Positions 13,877-20,909 of a DNA stretch of 20,909 bases are shown here, in pieces. Below the pieces are notes generated by a model. That model did no database searches. It had not been told where the DNA came from and was given only the letters and a program-made list of their open reading frames with translations. This DNA comes from Desulfovibrio sp. (lineage in GTDB: Bacteria; Desulfobacterota; Desulfovibrionia; Desulfovibrionales; Desulfovibrionaceae). The position numbers and the translations under genes are program-made. The stretch spans positions 1 to 20,909 of the forward strand of contig JAISNZ010000003.1 of NCBI GenBank assembly GCA_031275955.1. The letters run 5' to 3'. Every line of letters starts with the position of its first letter. The first letter of the stretch is position 1.

Positions 13877-15928
13877 ATGCCGAAGGCCAGAAAACGCGCA
13901 TTCCGGGCTGAAACCCAAAAAGTCCTCAATATCCTGACCCATTCCCTGTACACCAACAGGGAAATTTTTCTGCGCGAGCTGCTCTCCAACGCTTCGGACG
14001 CCCTGGACAAACTGCGCTTTCTCCAGAGCAAGGGCGAGGTCGTCCGCGATGCCGGGCTGCCCCTGGAGATCCGCGTCAGCGTCGACAAGGAGGCGGGCAT
14101 TCTTGAGATTGCCGATACGGGCCTTGGCATGACGGAGCGGGAACTGGAGGAGAATCTGGGCACCATCGCCAAATCCGGCTCCGAGATCTTTGTCCGGGAG
14201 ACGGAGGCGGCGCAAACGCCTCCTTCGGGCGAAGGAGAGACGGAGGCGGCGCAAACGCCTCCGGCGGGCGAAGGAGAGACGGAGGCGGAGCAAACGCCTC
14301 CTTCGGGCGAAGGAGGGGGCGCCCCGGAGCCGTCTTCCGCTTCCCGGATTATCGGCCGCTTCGGCGTGGGCTTTTATTCCGTATTTATGGTGGCGGAGGA
14401 GGTGGAGGTGATTTCCGTCCCCGCCCAGGGCGGGGAAGGGCCGCATATCTGGACTTCATCCGGGGTTGACGGCTTCAGCGTCAGGGCGCTGGAGGAAACG
14501 GCGGGCATTGCCCGCGGCACGGTGGTCCGCGCCAAACTCAAGGAGGACGCCAGGGAATTTCTGGAAACCCACCGCCTGCAGTCCGTTATTCGCAAGCACT
14601 CCAATTTCCTTTCCTTCCCCATTTTTTTGGCCGCGGAGCGGGTCAACACCACCCCGGCCCTGTGGCGCGAACCCCGCTTTTCCCTGACAAGGGAACAATA
14701 TAATGAATTTTATAAATATCTTACCTATGACAACACCCCGCCGCTGGAGGTGATCCACCTTTCGGTGGATGCGCCGGTCCAGTTCACCGCCCTGATCTTT
14801 GTTCCGGGTTCCGCGCAGGAATTCTTCGGCGGGCAGCGCGATCAGTGGGGACTGGATCTCTATGCGCGCCGGGTGCTCATCGAGCGCGCCAACAGCGAGC
14901 TGGTTCCCCATTATCTGGCTTTTCTCAAAGGCGTTGCGGACAGCGAGGATCTGCCCCTGAACATTTCCCGCGAGACCCTGCAGGAAAATGTGGTCCTGCG
15001 CAAAATTTCCCAGACCATTGTCCGGCAGGTGCTGGATCATCTGGAAAAGCTGGCCCAATCCGACAGGGAGCGCTACGAAACCTTCTGGAAACTGCACGGA
15101 AAGTATTTTCAGTTCGCCTTCAACGACTATTTGAACCGCGAGCGCGTGGCCGCCCTGATGCGCTTTCCCTCCTCCGCCTCTGACGGCGGGGCGCTGACCA
15201 GCCTTGAGGACTACATCGGCCGCGCCAGGCCGGGACAGAAAACCATCTGGCATCTCACCGCCTCTTCGCCGCAAGCCGCCGGGGTGCATCCGCATCTGGA
15301 GCGGTTCCGGCGCAAGGGCCTGGAGGTCCTCTACCTGCTTGAGGGCCTGAGCGAGTTCGCCCTGGAAGGTCTGGGCTCCTACAAGGACTACGCCTTCCAA
15401 TCCGTGGAACAGGCCGACGGCAAGGCCCTGGACGAATTTCCGGATCTGGCGGACGCCGCTCCCGCTCCCACGGCCCTGAGCGGAGACGAGCGGGCCTCCT
15501 TGGACAAACTCGTTGCGCGGATGCGTTCCATTCTGGGCGACCGGGTTCGGGACATTCAGGTTTCCGTCCGCCTTACCGGCAATCCGGCCGCCCTGGTTTC
15601 GCCCGACGGGCTCAACTCTTCCCTGGAAAAACTGATGCGGGTGATGAAGAAAGGGGAGAACCCCCCGCCCAGGATTTTGGAAATCAACCCCGATCATCCG
15701 CTTTTGCGCGCCCTGCTGCGCATCCATACGGACGATCCGGAAAATCCGCTGCTTCCTGAACTGGTGCGGACCCTTTTCGACAACGCCCAGCTCCTGGACG
15801 GGTATCTTGAGGACCCCCAGATCCTGGCCCACCGGGCTCTCGCCTTTATGGAAAAGGCCGTTTCCTGGTATCTTGCCTGCGCGGGCGCGCGCAAAGGGGA
15901 GGGGGCCGATCCGCTGGACAAGGAGTGA
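13877..15928 (+). CDS. htpG: HtpG (Hsp90) chaperone with repeat insertion in the ATP lid
   Basis: The 683-residue protein is longer than usual HtpG (about 620-640). It has the GHKL ATPase core: RELLSNASDALDKLR with E34 and N38, DTGLGM (80-85), GTIAKSG (95-101) and GRFGVGFYS (160-168), then the middle domain and a dimerising C-terminal domain. HtpG is a cytosolic ATP-driven chaperone for partly folded proteins. Residues 108-146 are three tandem 13-residue units ETEAAQTPPSGEG placed between GTIAKSG and GRFGVGF, exactly in the flexible lid that closes over ATP. The insertion is in frame and the flanking motifs are intact, so the protein should fold, but lid dynamics may change. The ATG follows an AGGAGGAG site. 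Monocistronic; a strong hairpin follows at 15935-15971. Confidence 0.95.
   Translation: MPKARKRAFRAETQKVLNILTHSLYTNREIFLRELLSNASDALDKLRFLQSKGEVVRDAGLPLEIRVSVDKEAGILEIADTGLGMTERELEENLGTIAKSGSEIFVRETEAAQTPPSGEGETEAAQTPPAGEGETEAEQTPPSGEGGGAPEPSSASRIIGRFGVGFYSVFMVAEEVEVISVPAQGGEGPHIWTSSGVDGFSVRALEETAGIARGTVVRAKLKEDAREFLETHRLQSVIRKHSNFLSFPIFLAAERVNTTPALWREPRFSLTREQYNEFYKYLTYDNTPPLEVIHLSVDAPVQFTALIFVPGSAQEFFGGQRDQWGLDLYARRVLIERANSELVPHYLAFLKGVADSEDLPLNISRETLQENVVLRKISQTIVRQVLDHLEKLAQSDRERYETFWKLHGKYFQFAFNDYLNRERVAALMRFPSSASDGGALTSLEDYIGRARPGQKTIWHLTASSPQAAGVHPHLERFRRKGLEVLYLLEGLSEFALEGLGSYKDYAFQSVEQADGKALDEFPDLADAAPAPTALSGDERASLDKLVARMRSILGDRVRDIQVSVRLTGNPAALVSPDGLNSSLEKLMRVMKKGENPPPRILEINPDHPLLRALLRIHTDDPENPLLPELVRTLFDNAQLLDGYLEDPQILAHRALAFMEKAVSWYLACAGARKGEGADPLDKE
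14198..14314 (+). repeat. Three tandem 39-bp repeats inside htpG
   Basis: Units lie at 14198-14236, 14237-14275 and 14276-14314 and differ by only a few bases. Each holds two inverted repeats, GGAGGCG...CGCCTCC (with a short GCGCAAA-like spacer) and, in units 1 and 3, TCCTTCGGGCGAAGGA. They encode ETEAAQTPPSGEG-like units. The palindromic content suggests replication slippage or a mobile palindromic element rather than ordinary coding drift. Confidence 0.9.
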
Positions 15929-15934
15929 TCAGCC

Positions 15935-15971
15935 GATCCCGCCGCCGGGCGGATGCGCCGGCGGCGGGATC
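15935..15971. terminator. Strong bidirectional hairpin between htpG and the permease
   Basis: GATCCCGCCGCCGG (15935-15948) pairs perfectly with CCGGCGGCGGGATC (15958-15971) around a 9-base loop. It sits between the convergent htpG and permease ends. There is no T-run, so it may act with Rho or as a bidirectional block. Confidence 0.6.
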
Positions 15972-15984
15972 AGGCGTAAAGGCT

Positions 15985-17424
15985 CTAGGACTTGAGGCCG
16001 AGGATCGTCCAGACGAAGACCAGGAAGAAGGTGGTCACGAAGGGGACGATAACGGAGCACATGCCGCAGTCGGGATAGGATTCCTTGTGGGTCATGCCGC
16101 AAATGGCCATCAGGGTGATGATGGCGCCGTTGTGCGGGAAGGAGTCGAAGCCGCCGGAGGCCATGGCCGCGACCCGGTGCAGGAGTTCCGGACCGATGCC
16201 GACCCGGGCGCCCCATTCAAGGTATTGCTGGCCCATGGCTTCCAGGGCGATGCTCATGCCGCCGGAGGCCGATCCGGTGATGCCGGCCAGGACGTTGATC
16301 ACCAGGGCCTCGGACACCAGCGGGGTGCCGAAGTCAATGGCCATCATGGCATCCTTGACCACCGTGAAGCCGGGCAGGGAGCTGACCACGTTGCCGTAGC
16401 CCACTTCCGAGGCGGTGTTCATGATCGCCAGCAGGGAGCCGATGGCCCCGGCGTTCAGGCAGGCCTGAAGGTTTTTCCGGGCGGAGAACTGTTTCCAGCT
16501 GATCAGGATGGCGGTGATAATGGCGGCCACCAGGGCGATGATCAGGGCCCAGTTGGTGGCGACCCCCGGAATGGTGGTGTTGGCCATGCCCTTATAGCGG
16601 GCGGCCAGGGAGGCGACGGGGACGTCCAGCACGGACTTGTCCCAGCCGGTGAAGTAGGGATCCCAGCCCCGGATGACCCAGGTCAGGACGATGTTGCCGA
16701 TGAGCACCACCAGCAGGGGGACCATGGCCAGATAGGGATGGACGTCGCCCACGCCGTCGTCAAAGTTGGTCAGGGCGCGATGGTCCAGTTGGCCGAAGCC
16801 TTCGCCCTTGGCCATCAGGGTTCTCTGGCGCCAGACGATCCAGACGATGTTCGTCACGGCGATGATGATGGCGCCGCAGATGCCGAAGACCGGGGCGGCG
16901 AAGAGGGTGGTGCCGAAGTAGTTGGACGGGATCATGTTCTGGATTTGCGGAGATCCGGGCATGGCCGTCATGGAGAAGGTGAAGGAGCCGATGGAGATGG
17001 CGCCCGGGATGAGCCGCCGGGGAATCCCGCCGTCCTTGAACAGGATATAGGCGAAGGGATACACGGCGAAGGGCACCACGAACATGCTGACGCCGCCGTA
17101 GGTAAGCACCGCGGTGGACAGGGCCACGGCCACAACGGCGTAGCGGGTGCCCAGTTTCTCCGCGAAGAAGCGGGCGATGGACCGGGCGCAGCCGCTGTCC
17201 TCCATGACCTTGCCGAACACGGCGCCCAGGAGGAAGACGGGGAAGAAGTTCTTCACATAGATGACCCCGCGGACCATAAAGACTTCCGTGTAGGCCGGCA
17301 TGAGGGGCCAGCCCGCGGTGATGGCCGCGAGCAGGGCGCACACCGGGGCGAACAGGATGACCGAAAGCCCTTTATAGGCGATGCAGGTCAGCAGAACAAG
17401 AGAGAGAATAATGCCGATAACCAT
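15985..17424 (-). CDS. GntP-family permease (hydroxy-acid/hydroxybutyrate-like)
   Basis: The 479-residue product is almost entirely hydrophobic, with about 12-14 predicted membrane segments. Motifs such as GGVSMFVVPF, SFTFSMTAMPGSPQIQN and the C-terminal GGFDSFPHNGAIITL are those of the GntP family of proton-coupled uptake carriers for gluconate and other hydroxy acids. One branch carries D-3-hydroxybutyrate. The neighbours are an acyl-CoA dehydrogenase and an enoyl-CoA hydratase, so a short-chain hydroxy or fatty acid is the likeliest substrate (inference). The ATG at 17424 has AGGGGA six bases upstream; an upstream TTG at 17457 would add 11 residues with no clear site. A perfect inverted repeat TTGTTA-TGG-TAACAA lies at 17436-17450, right before the ribosome site, and may bind a regulator. 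Confidence 0.8.
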   Translation of the reverse strand: MVIGIILSLVLLTCIAYKGLSVILFAPVCALLAAITAGWPLMPAYTEVFMVRGVIYVKNFFPVFLLGAVFGKVMEDSGCARSIARFFAEKLGTRYAVVAVALSTAVLTYGGVSMFVVPFAVYPFAYILFKDGGIPRRLIPGAISIGSFTFSMTAMPGSPQIQNMIPSNYFGTTLFAAPVFGICGAIIIAVTNIVWIVWRQRTLMAKGEGFGQLDHRALTNFDDGVGDVHPYLAMVPLLVVLIGNIVLTWVIRGWDPYFTGWDKSVLDVPVASLAARYKGMANTTIPGVATNWALIIALVAAIITAILISWKQFSARKNLQACLNAGAIGSLLAIMNTASEVGYGNVVSSLPGFTVVKDAMMAIDFGTPLVSEALVINVLAGITGSASGGMSIALEAMGQQYLEWGARVGIGPELLHRVAAMASGGFDSFPHNGAIITLMAICGMTHKESYPDCGMCSVIVPFVTTFFLVFVWTILGLKS

Positions 17425-17435
17425 AAAGCGTCCCC

Positions 17436-17450
17436 TTGTTATGGTAACAA
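17436..17450 (-). promoter_or_regulatory. Inverted repeat before the permease start, possible operator
   Basis: TTGTTA (17436-17441) and TAACAA (17445-17450) form a perfect 6-base inverted repeat separated by TGG, twelve bases upstream of the chosen start codon. Regulators of the GntR or LacI type use sites of this kind, but none is encoded here. Confidence 0.3.
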
Positions 17451-17673
17451 TGTTCAATGTCCCAAAGGCAAAGGCGTTATCCTGAACAGGCGTGGAACAG
17501 ACCGGGGTAAGCTACTCCCCCCTTGGCGCAGTCGTTGCGCGGGATATTCCGCAAAAACCGCTCTTCTGCCGCTTGCGCTCAAAACCGCGGGCGGTTTTGC
17601 CGGGCAAGGCGAAGAAGACGTCGACCGATCCCGTCCTTCTCCACGCAAATTGCGGACAAAGGGAACAGTAAAA

Positions 17674-17705
17674 GGAAGGTCCGGCGCCGCGGCGCCGGAC
17701 CTTCC
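17674..17705 (-). terminator. Perfect 32-base palindrome terminating the acyl-CoA dehydrogenase gene
   Basis: A 16+16-base perfect palindrome (GGAAGGTCCGGCGCCG and its mirror) lies just past the dehydrogenase stop. Read on the minus strand it is followed by TTTTACTG, so it is a Rho-independent terminator. The dehydrogenase is therefore probably transcribed separately from the permease. Confidence 0.75.
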
Positions 17706-17711
17706 CTCTCT

Positions 17712-18845
17712 TTATGCCAGAACGCTGCCGGAAATGACCATTTTCATGACTTCGCTGGTGCCTTCGTAGATCTCGGTGATCTTGGCGTCACGCAGGAAGC
17801 GTTCCACGGAATGATGCTTGGTGTAGCCGATGCCGCCGTGGAGCTGGATGGACAGGCGCGTCACGTCCATGGCCGTGTTCGCGGCCACCAGCTTGGCGAT
17901 GGCGGTTTCCTTGCTGTGCCTGCCGGGCTGATCGTTGAGAATGGCGGCCTTGTAGGTGAGCAGGCGGGCGGCTTCAATCTGGGCGGCCATATCCGCCACA
18001 TACCACTGCAGGCCCTGATTGGCGGCAAGGGGCTTGCCGAACTGCTTGCGGTCCTTGATATAGGCGACGGCGGCGTCCAGGGCGGCCTGGGCGATGCCCG
18101 TGGCCAGGGCGGCCACGCCGATGCGGCCGGAGTCCAGGCAGCGCATGGCGATGCGGAAGCCGTCGCCTTCAGCGCCGATCATGTCGGCGGCGGACACTTC
18201 CAGGTTGTCAAGGACAAGCTCGGCGGTGGCGGAGGCGCAAATGCCCAGCTTTTCCTCCAGCTGGCCGATCTTCAGGCCGGGGTTGTCGCGCTTGACGATG
18301 AAGCAGGAAATGCCCTTGAGGCCCTTGTCCGGCTGGGTCATGACGAAGATGCAATATAGGCGGCCTTCGCTGCCGCTGGTGATGAAGATCTTGGAGCCGT
18401 TGAGGATGAACTTGTCCCCCTGGCGGACGCCGCGGCTGGACTGGGAGGCCGCGTCCGTGCCCGCCCCTGGCTCGGTCAGGGCGAAACAGGCGATGCCGTT
18501 TTTGGCCACGTCGGGCAGATACTTTTTCTTCTGCTCCTCCGAGCCGAAGTAGACGATGGGCTTGGTGCCCATGCTGTGCACGGAGATGATGGTGGCATGG
18601 GAGGCGCAGACCTTGCCCATTTCCTCATAGGCCAGGCAGGAGGCCAGGGTGTCCACGCCCGTCCCGCCGTATTCCTCGGGGATGCCCAGGCCGAACAGGT
18701 TGAGATCCGCCATCTTCTTCACGGTTTCCTTAGGGAAACGGTGGGTTTTGTCAATCTCCGCGGCAATGGGCTTGACTTCCTTCTCCGCGAATTCCCGGAC
18801 CATGTTTTGAATGAGAACCTGTTCTTCTGTGAAAGTAAAATCCAT
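17712..18845 (-). CDS. Short-chain acyl-CoA dehydrogenase
   Basis: The 377-residue protein is a standard acyl-CoA dehydrogenase. The helical N-terminal domain begins MDFTFTEEQ; the FAD-binding middle contains FALTEPGAGTDA and KIFITSGS; the C-terminal helical domain has the RKQFGKPL motif, QLHGGIGYT and the catalytic base E361 in IYEGTSEVM. Such enzymes introduce a trans-2 double bond in acyl-CoA, passing electrons to electron-transfer flavoprotein (not encoded here). The ATG at 18845 has AGGAG six bases upstream; the open frame reaches further upstream, but without any family sequence. It is divided from the permease by a terminator palindrome and from the crotonase by about 334 bases, so each is likely its own unit. 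KLGICAS replaces the common KLGIRAS, which is not unusual. Confidence 0.9.
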   Translation of the reverse strand: MDFTFTEEQVLIQNMVREFAEKEVKPIAAEIDKTHRFPKETVKKMADLNLFGLGIPEEYGGTGVDTLASCLAYEEMGKVCASHATIISVHSMGTKPIVYFGSEEQKKKYLPDVAKNGIACFALTEPGAGTDAASQSSRGVRQGDKFILNGSKIFITSGSEGRLYCIFVMTQPDKGLKGISCFIVKRDNPGLKIGQLEEKLGICASATAELVLDNLEVSAADMIGAEGDGFRIAMRCLDSGRIGVAALATGIAQAALDAAVAYIKDRKQFGKPLAANQGLQWYVADMAAQIEAARLLTYKAAILNDQPGRHSKETAIAKLVAANTAMDVTRLSIQLHGGIGYTKHHSVERFLRDAKITEIYEGTSEVMKMVISGSVLA

Positions 18846-19136
18846 GAAACGCTCCTTTGGTCTGATAGGCGCCGCCGTCCACAGCCTTTCCCCGCCGGAG
18901 GCAAGGCCGGCACGCGACAAAAGGAAAGAATGCGGAGCGGAACCCTGGTTGTATCGGCACACTGCCGGGGAAATCCATTTCTCTCCGCCCGCGCGGCGTT
19001 GCGGAAGGAGAGAATGCCGGAAACGGCCATTCACTTTGCGGGCAAGCCCGGGAGGAAACCGCGCCCTCCCCTGGCCCCACTGCCCCCCCCTGCCGGGAGG
19101 GAAAGGTTCCCGTTACCCGCGAGAAGACAAAATTTC
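18846..19136. other. Spacer upstream of the dehydrogenase, no gene seen
   Basis: This 291-base stretch lies between the dehydrogenase start and the terminator behind the crotonase gene. It presumably holds the dehydrogenase promoter on the minus strand, but I saw no convincing -35/-10 pair. It is GC-rich with several short homopolymers (for example the C-run near 19081-19090). Open frames here are overlaps of larger frames and show no family sequence. Confidence 0.4.
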
Positions 19137-19173
19137 GCGGGAAAGAAAACAAGATCGCTGCTTTCTTTCCCGC
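19137..19173 (-). terminator. Hairpin after the enoyl-CoA hydratase gene
   Basis: GCGGGAAAGAAA (19137-19148) pairs perfectly with TTTCTTTCCCGC (19162-19173) around a 13-base loop, starting 7 bases past the hydratase stop on the minus strand. It is followed there by GAAATTTTG, a weak T-run, so it is likely an intrinsic or Rho-assisted terminator. Confidence 0.6.
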
Positions 19174-19179
19174 TCCGCC

Positions 19180-19956
19180 TCAGCTTGCGAACTTGGCGGG
19201 CCGTTTTTCCAGGAAGGCCTTCATGCCTTCTTTTTGATCCGGGGAAGCGAAGCACAGGGAAACGAGTTCCAGCTCAAGCTGGATAGCCTTGTACAGATCC
19301 GTATCCAGGCCGCGGTTGATGGAGGTCTTGACGTAGCGCAGGGAGTGCGCGGGCTTGGAGGCGATGGTCTTCATGATGGCCCTGGATTCGTCCAGAAGGG
19401 CCTCGGGAGCGCAGACCTTGTTGACCAGGCCGATGCGCAGGGCTTCCTCCGCCGTGACATTCCGGCCGGAGTAGATGATTTCCCTGGCCAGGCCGGGATT
19501 CACGAGGCGGGGAAGGCGCTGGCTGCCGCCGAAACCGGGCATGATGCCCAGGTTGACTTCCGGCTGGCCGAAGATGGCCTTCTCGCTGGCATAACGGAAA
19601 TCACAGGCCATGCAGATTTCGTTGCCGCCGCCGAGGGCATAGCCGTTTACCGCGGCCATGATGGGTTTTTCAATGGCCTCGATGCGGTTGAAGGTTTGCT
19701 GGGCATAACCCATATAGGCCCGGCATTCTTCAGGGGTGTAGGCGGCCATCTGGCTGATGTCGGCGCCGGCCACAAAGGCCTTGCCGGTTCCGGTGAGGAT
19801 CACGCCCTTGATGGCGTCGTTTTTGGCCACTTCGTCCAGGGCCTTGTTCAGATCGGTGAGGGTGTCGTTGTTCAGGGCGTTCAGCGCGGATGGACGGTTG
19901 ATCGTGATCAGGGCCACACGATCGGAAACTTCAAAGAGCAGGTTTGAGAACTCCAT
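19180..19956 (-). CDS. Enoyl-CoA hydratase (crotonase family)
   Basis: The 258-residue protein matches crotonase length and motifs: AGADISQM (63-70) for the oxyanion hole, GYALGGGNEICMACD with the catalytic glutamate E113, and FGQPEVNLGIMPGFGG with the second glutamate E133. Both catalytic glutamates are present, so hydration of a trans-2-enoyl-CoA is expected, with the acyl-CoA dehydrogenase downstream in the same direction providing its substrate. The ATG at 19956 has AAGGAG at about 8 bases. No thiolase or 3-hydroxyacyl-CoA dehydrogenase is in the window. Which direction the pathway runs (butyrate or hydroxybutyrate breakdown, or synthesis) cannot be told. Confidence 0.9.
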   Translation of the reverse strand: MEFSNLLFEVSDRVALITINRPSALNALNNDTLTDLNKALDEVAKNDAIKGVILTGTGKAFVAGADISQMAAYTPEECRAYMGYAQQTFNRIEAIEKPIMAAVNGYALGGGNEICMACDFRYASEKAIFGQPEVNLGIMPGFGGSQRLPRLVNPGLAREIIYSGRNVTAEEALRIGLVNKVCAPEALLDESRAIMKTIASKPAHSLRYVKTSINRGLDTDLYKAIQLELELVSLCFASPDQKEGMKAFLEKRPAKFAS

Positions 19957-20001
19957 GTCGTTTTCTCCTTGTGCGCCGTGGGGAGTAGCTTGGAGAAGCC
20001 T

Positions 20002-20860
20002 TTAGCACGGTTCGGGGGAAAAGGGAAGTCCGTTTTGCGCTTTTTTGTCGCTTTTCCGGAAAAAATTCTCCCCTTCCGCCAGGGGGATTCGCCGGGGGAG
20101 GCGCGGTCCGGCAAAGGCCACCCGCCCTTCTTCCAGCCGCAGCTCATGGCTGAAGAGGGGGGTGATGTCCCGGCCGTGATGGGAGACGAGAACGATCTGC
20201 GTGCCCCTGGCCGCCAGCGGGGGCAGGGCGTCCAGAAACAGCTTCCGGCTTTCGGCGTCCAGGCCGGAGCAGGGTTCGTCAAGCAGGAGAACGGGCGGCG
20301 ACCCGGCCAGGGCCCCGGCCAGGAGAAAGCGTCTGGCCCAGCCGGTGGAGAGGCGGCCGAAGGGAACGCCGCGCATGGCCTCAAGCCCCAGGCGCGCCAT
20401 CCAGGCCTCCGCTTCGGCCCGCTCCCCGGCCGCGGGCGCGTCGCCGTACAGCCCGACGCTGCCGCGCAGGGCCGCCACAATGACCTCCTCGGCCCTGGTC
20501 TCAAGGTCATAGCCGTCCTGGAGGCGGGGAGAAACATAGCCCACCAGGCGGCGCAGATCCGCAAGGTTCGGGCGGGGGGCGCCGAACCAGCGGAGGATGC
20601 CGCCCTATCCTTCCTTGTAGGCGGAAAATTCCTCGCCGTGGAGCAGGCGCAGCAGGGTGCTCTTGCCGGACCCGTTGGGCCCGCTGACGACCCACTGCTC
20701 CCCCGCCCGGACGGTCCAGGTGATGCCGGACAGAACTTTCGCCCGCTCAATGTAGACGTCCACATCCTCCAGTTCCAGGACAGGGGCGAAGCCGTCCGCC
20801 TGCCTCTCCCCGCCGGGGGAGTTTGCGGGAGCAAGGCCCCTCCCGGGAAGGACGGATGGT
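20002..20860 (-). pseudogene. ModF/PhrA-like ABC ATPase, partial, with in-frame amber codon
   Basis: The frame encodes an ABC nucleotide-binding domain: VLELEDVDVYIERAKVLSGI, Walker A GPNGSGKST, the Q-loop in VGYVSPRLQDGYD, a changed signature LSTGWARR in place of LSGGQ, Walker B VLLLDEPCSGLD and the switch H in LVSHH. Arrangement and the GEQWVV and HH.RDITP stretches resemble the second domain of ModF/PhrA, an ATPase linked to molybdenum transport or regulation. The frame has a TAG at minus-strand 20607-20605 between Walker A and the Q-loop (EFSAYKEG-stop-GGILRWFG), while protein similarity continues on both sides. A one-base error near the contig end is the simplest explanation; true inactivation is possible. 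The upstream part, perhaps with a first ABC domain, is off the contig. Confidence 0.75.
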
Positions 20861-20909
20861 TGGGGGGGGGGCCCCCCCCCCCCCCCGCGGGGGGGGGGGG
20901 GGGGGGGGG
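20861..20909. other. Homopolymer tail, probably sequencing or assembly artefact
   Basis: The last bases are runs of G and C (about 10 G, 17 C, one GC, then over 20 G) with no structure expected of genomic DNA. They should not be interpreted biologically. Confidence 0.85.

Noticed and set aside
14198..14314. CRISPR-like array in htpG
   Set aside because: The units are directly adjacent with no unique spacers and keep the htpG reading frame, so they are a tandem repeat.
14456..15832. A 458-codon minus-strand frame opposite htpG
   Set aside because: HtpG on the plus strand is unambiguous and the antisense product has low-complexity Gly/Gln-rich character.
15925..17769. A 614-codon open frame on the plus strand opposite the permease gene
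   Set aside because: It is rich in Gly, Asp and His with no family motifs, and lies antisense to a clear multi-span GntP-type permease. GC-rich codon use of the real gene keeps this frame open.
19908..20834. A 308-codon frame through the ABC ATPase region without the amber stop
   Set aside because: It is read in the wrong frame: its product is Pro/Ser/Arg-rich with no Walker motifs, whereas the other frame has Walker A, Walker B and switch histidine.
20861..20909. Long G/C palindrome at the window end as a hairpin or telomere-like structure
   Set aside because: Pure homopolymer runs at a contig end next to a probable base error are best explained as sequencing or assembly artefact.

Overview
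The window reads as one end of a bacterial contig, probably from a Gram-negative sulfate- or sulfite-reducing deltaproteobacterium (Desulfovibrionaceae-like). This is inferred from GC-rich coding with dense overlapping genes from about 6.3 kb onward, a siroheme sulfite reductase with ferredoxin clusters, and the overall gene style. No rRNA, tRNA or CRISPR array was seen. The last ~50 bases are homopolymer G/C and look like assembly-end artefact.

Bases 1-6,300 are an accessory island with lower and uneven GC. It opens with the AT-rich 3' end of an unknown gene, followed by a scrap of an IS1634-like transposase abutting a small excisionase-like helix-turn-helix gene on the minus strand. The core is a plus-strand operon: a SWIM zinc-finger protein (753-2654), a large protein fusing a TOTE-type archaeo-eukaryotic primase to a superfamily 2 helicase (2651-5077, ATGA overlap), and a small unknown third gene (5086-5298). 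Beyond it lie a possible small membrane protein, decayed coding sequence and an ISAs1-type transposase scrap. This resembles a mobile conflict or defence module stranded among dead insertion sequences.

Bases 6,341-10,966 hold six tightly coupled plus-strand genes: a HAD-IB phosphatase (MtnX-like), two four-helix SMR/EamA-type membrane proteins, a DegT-type PLP aminotransferase, a GNAT/FemAB-like acyltransferase and an arginase-fold metallohydrolase. Almost every junction is a stop/start overlap. I know no named pathway with this combination. It looks like an uncharacterised system that makes or modifies an aminated, acylated compound and moves it across the inner membrane.

Bases 11,155-13,758 hold a sulfur-assimilation cluster: a sulfite reductase/ferredoxin protein with a C-terminal TusA-like domain, a ThiS/MoaD-like sulfur carrier ending in GGGR, a ThiF/MoeB-like adenylating enzyme and a JAMM metallopeptidase. 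This matches the logic of the protein-thiocarboxylate (HcyS/HcyF/HcyD/Sir) route described in Wolinella succinogenes. The sulfur acceptor enzyme (MetY or CysM type) is not in the window.

Next comes htpG (13,877-15,928), with three 39-bp tandem repeats inserted in the ATP-lid region. From 15,985 to the end all genes are on the minus strand: a GntP-like permease, an acyl-CoA dehydrogenase and an enoyl-CoA hydratase, the last two with hairpins behind them, suggesting short-chain acyl or hydroxy-acid metabolism. Last is a ModF-like ABC ATPase that runs into the contig end and carries an in-frame amber codon.
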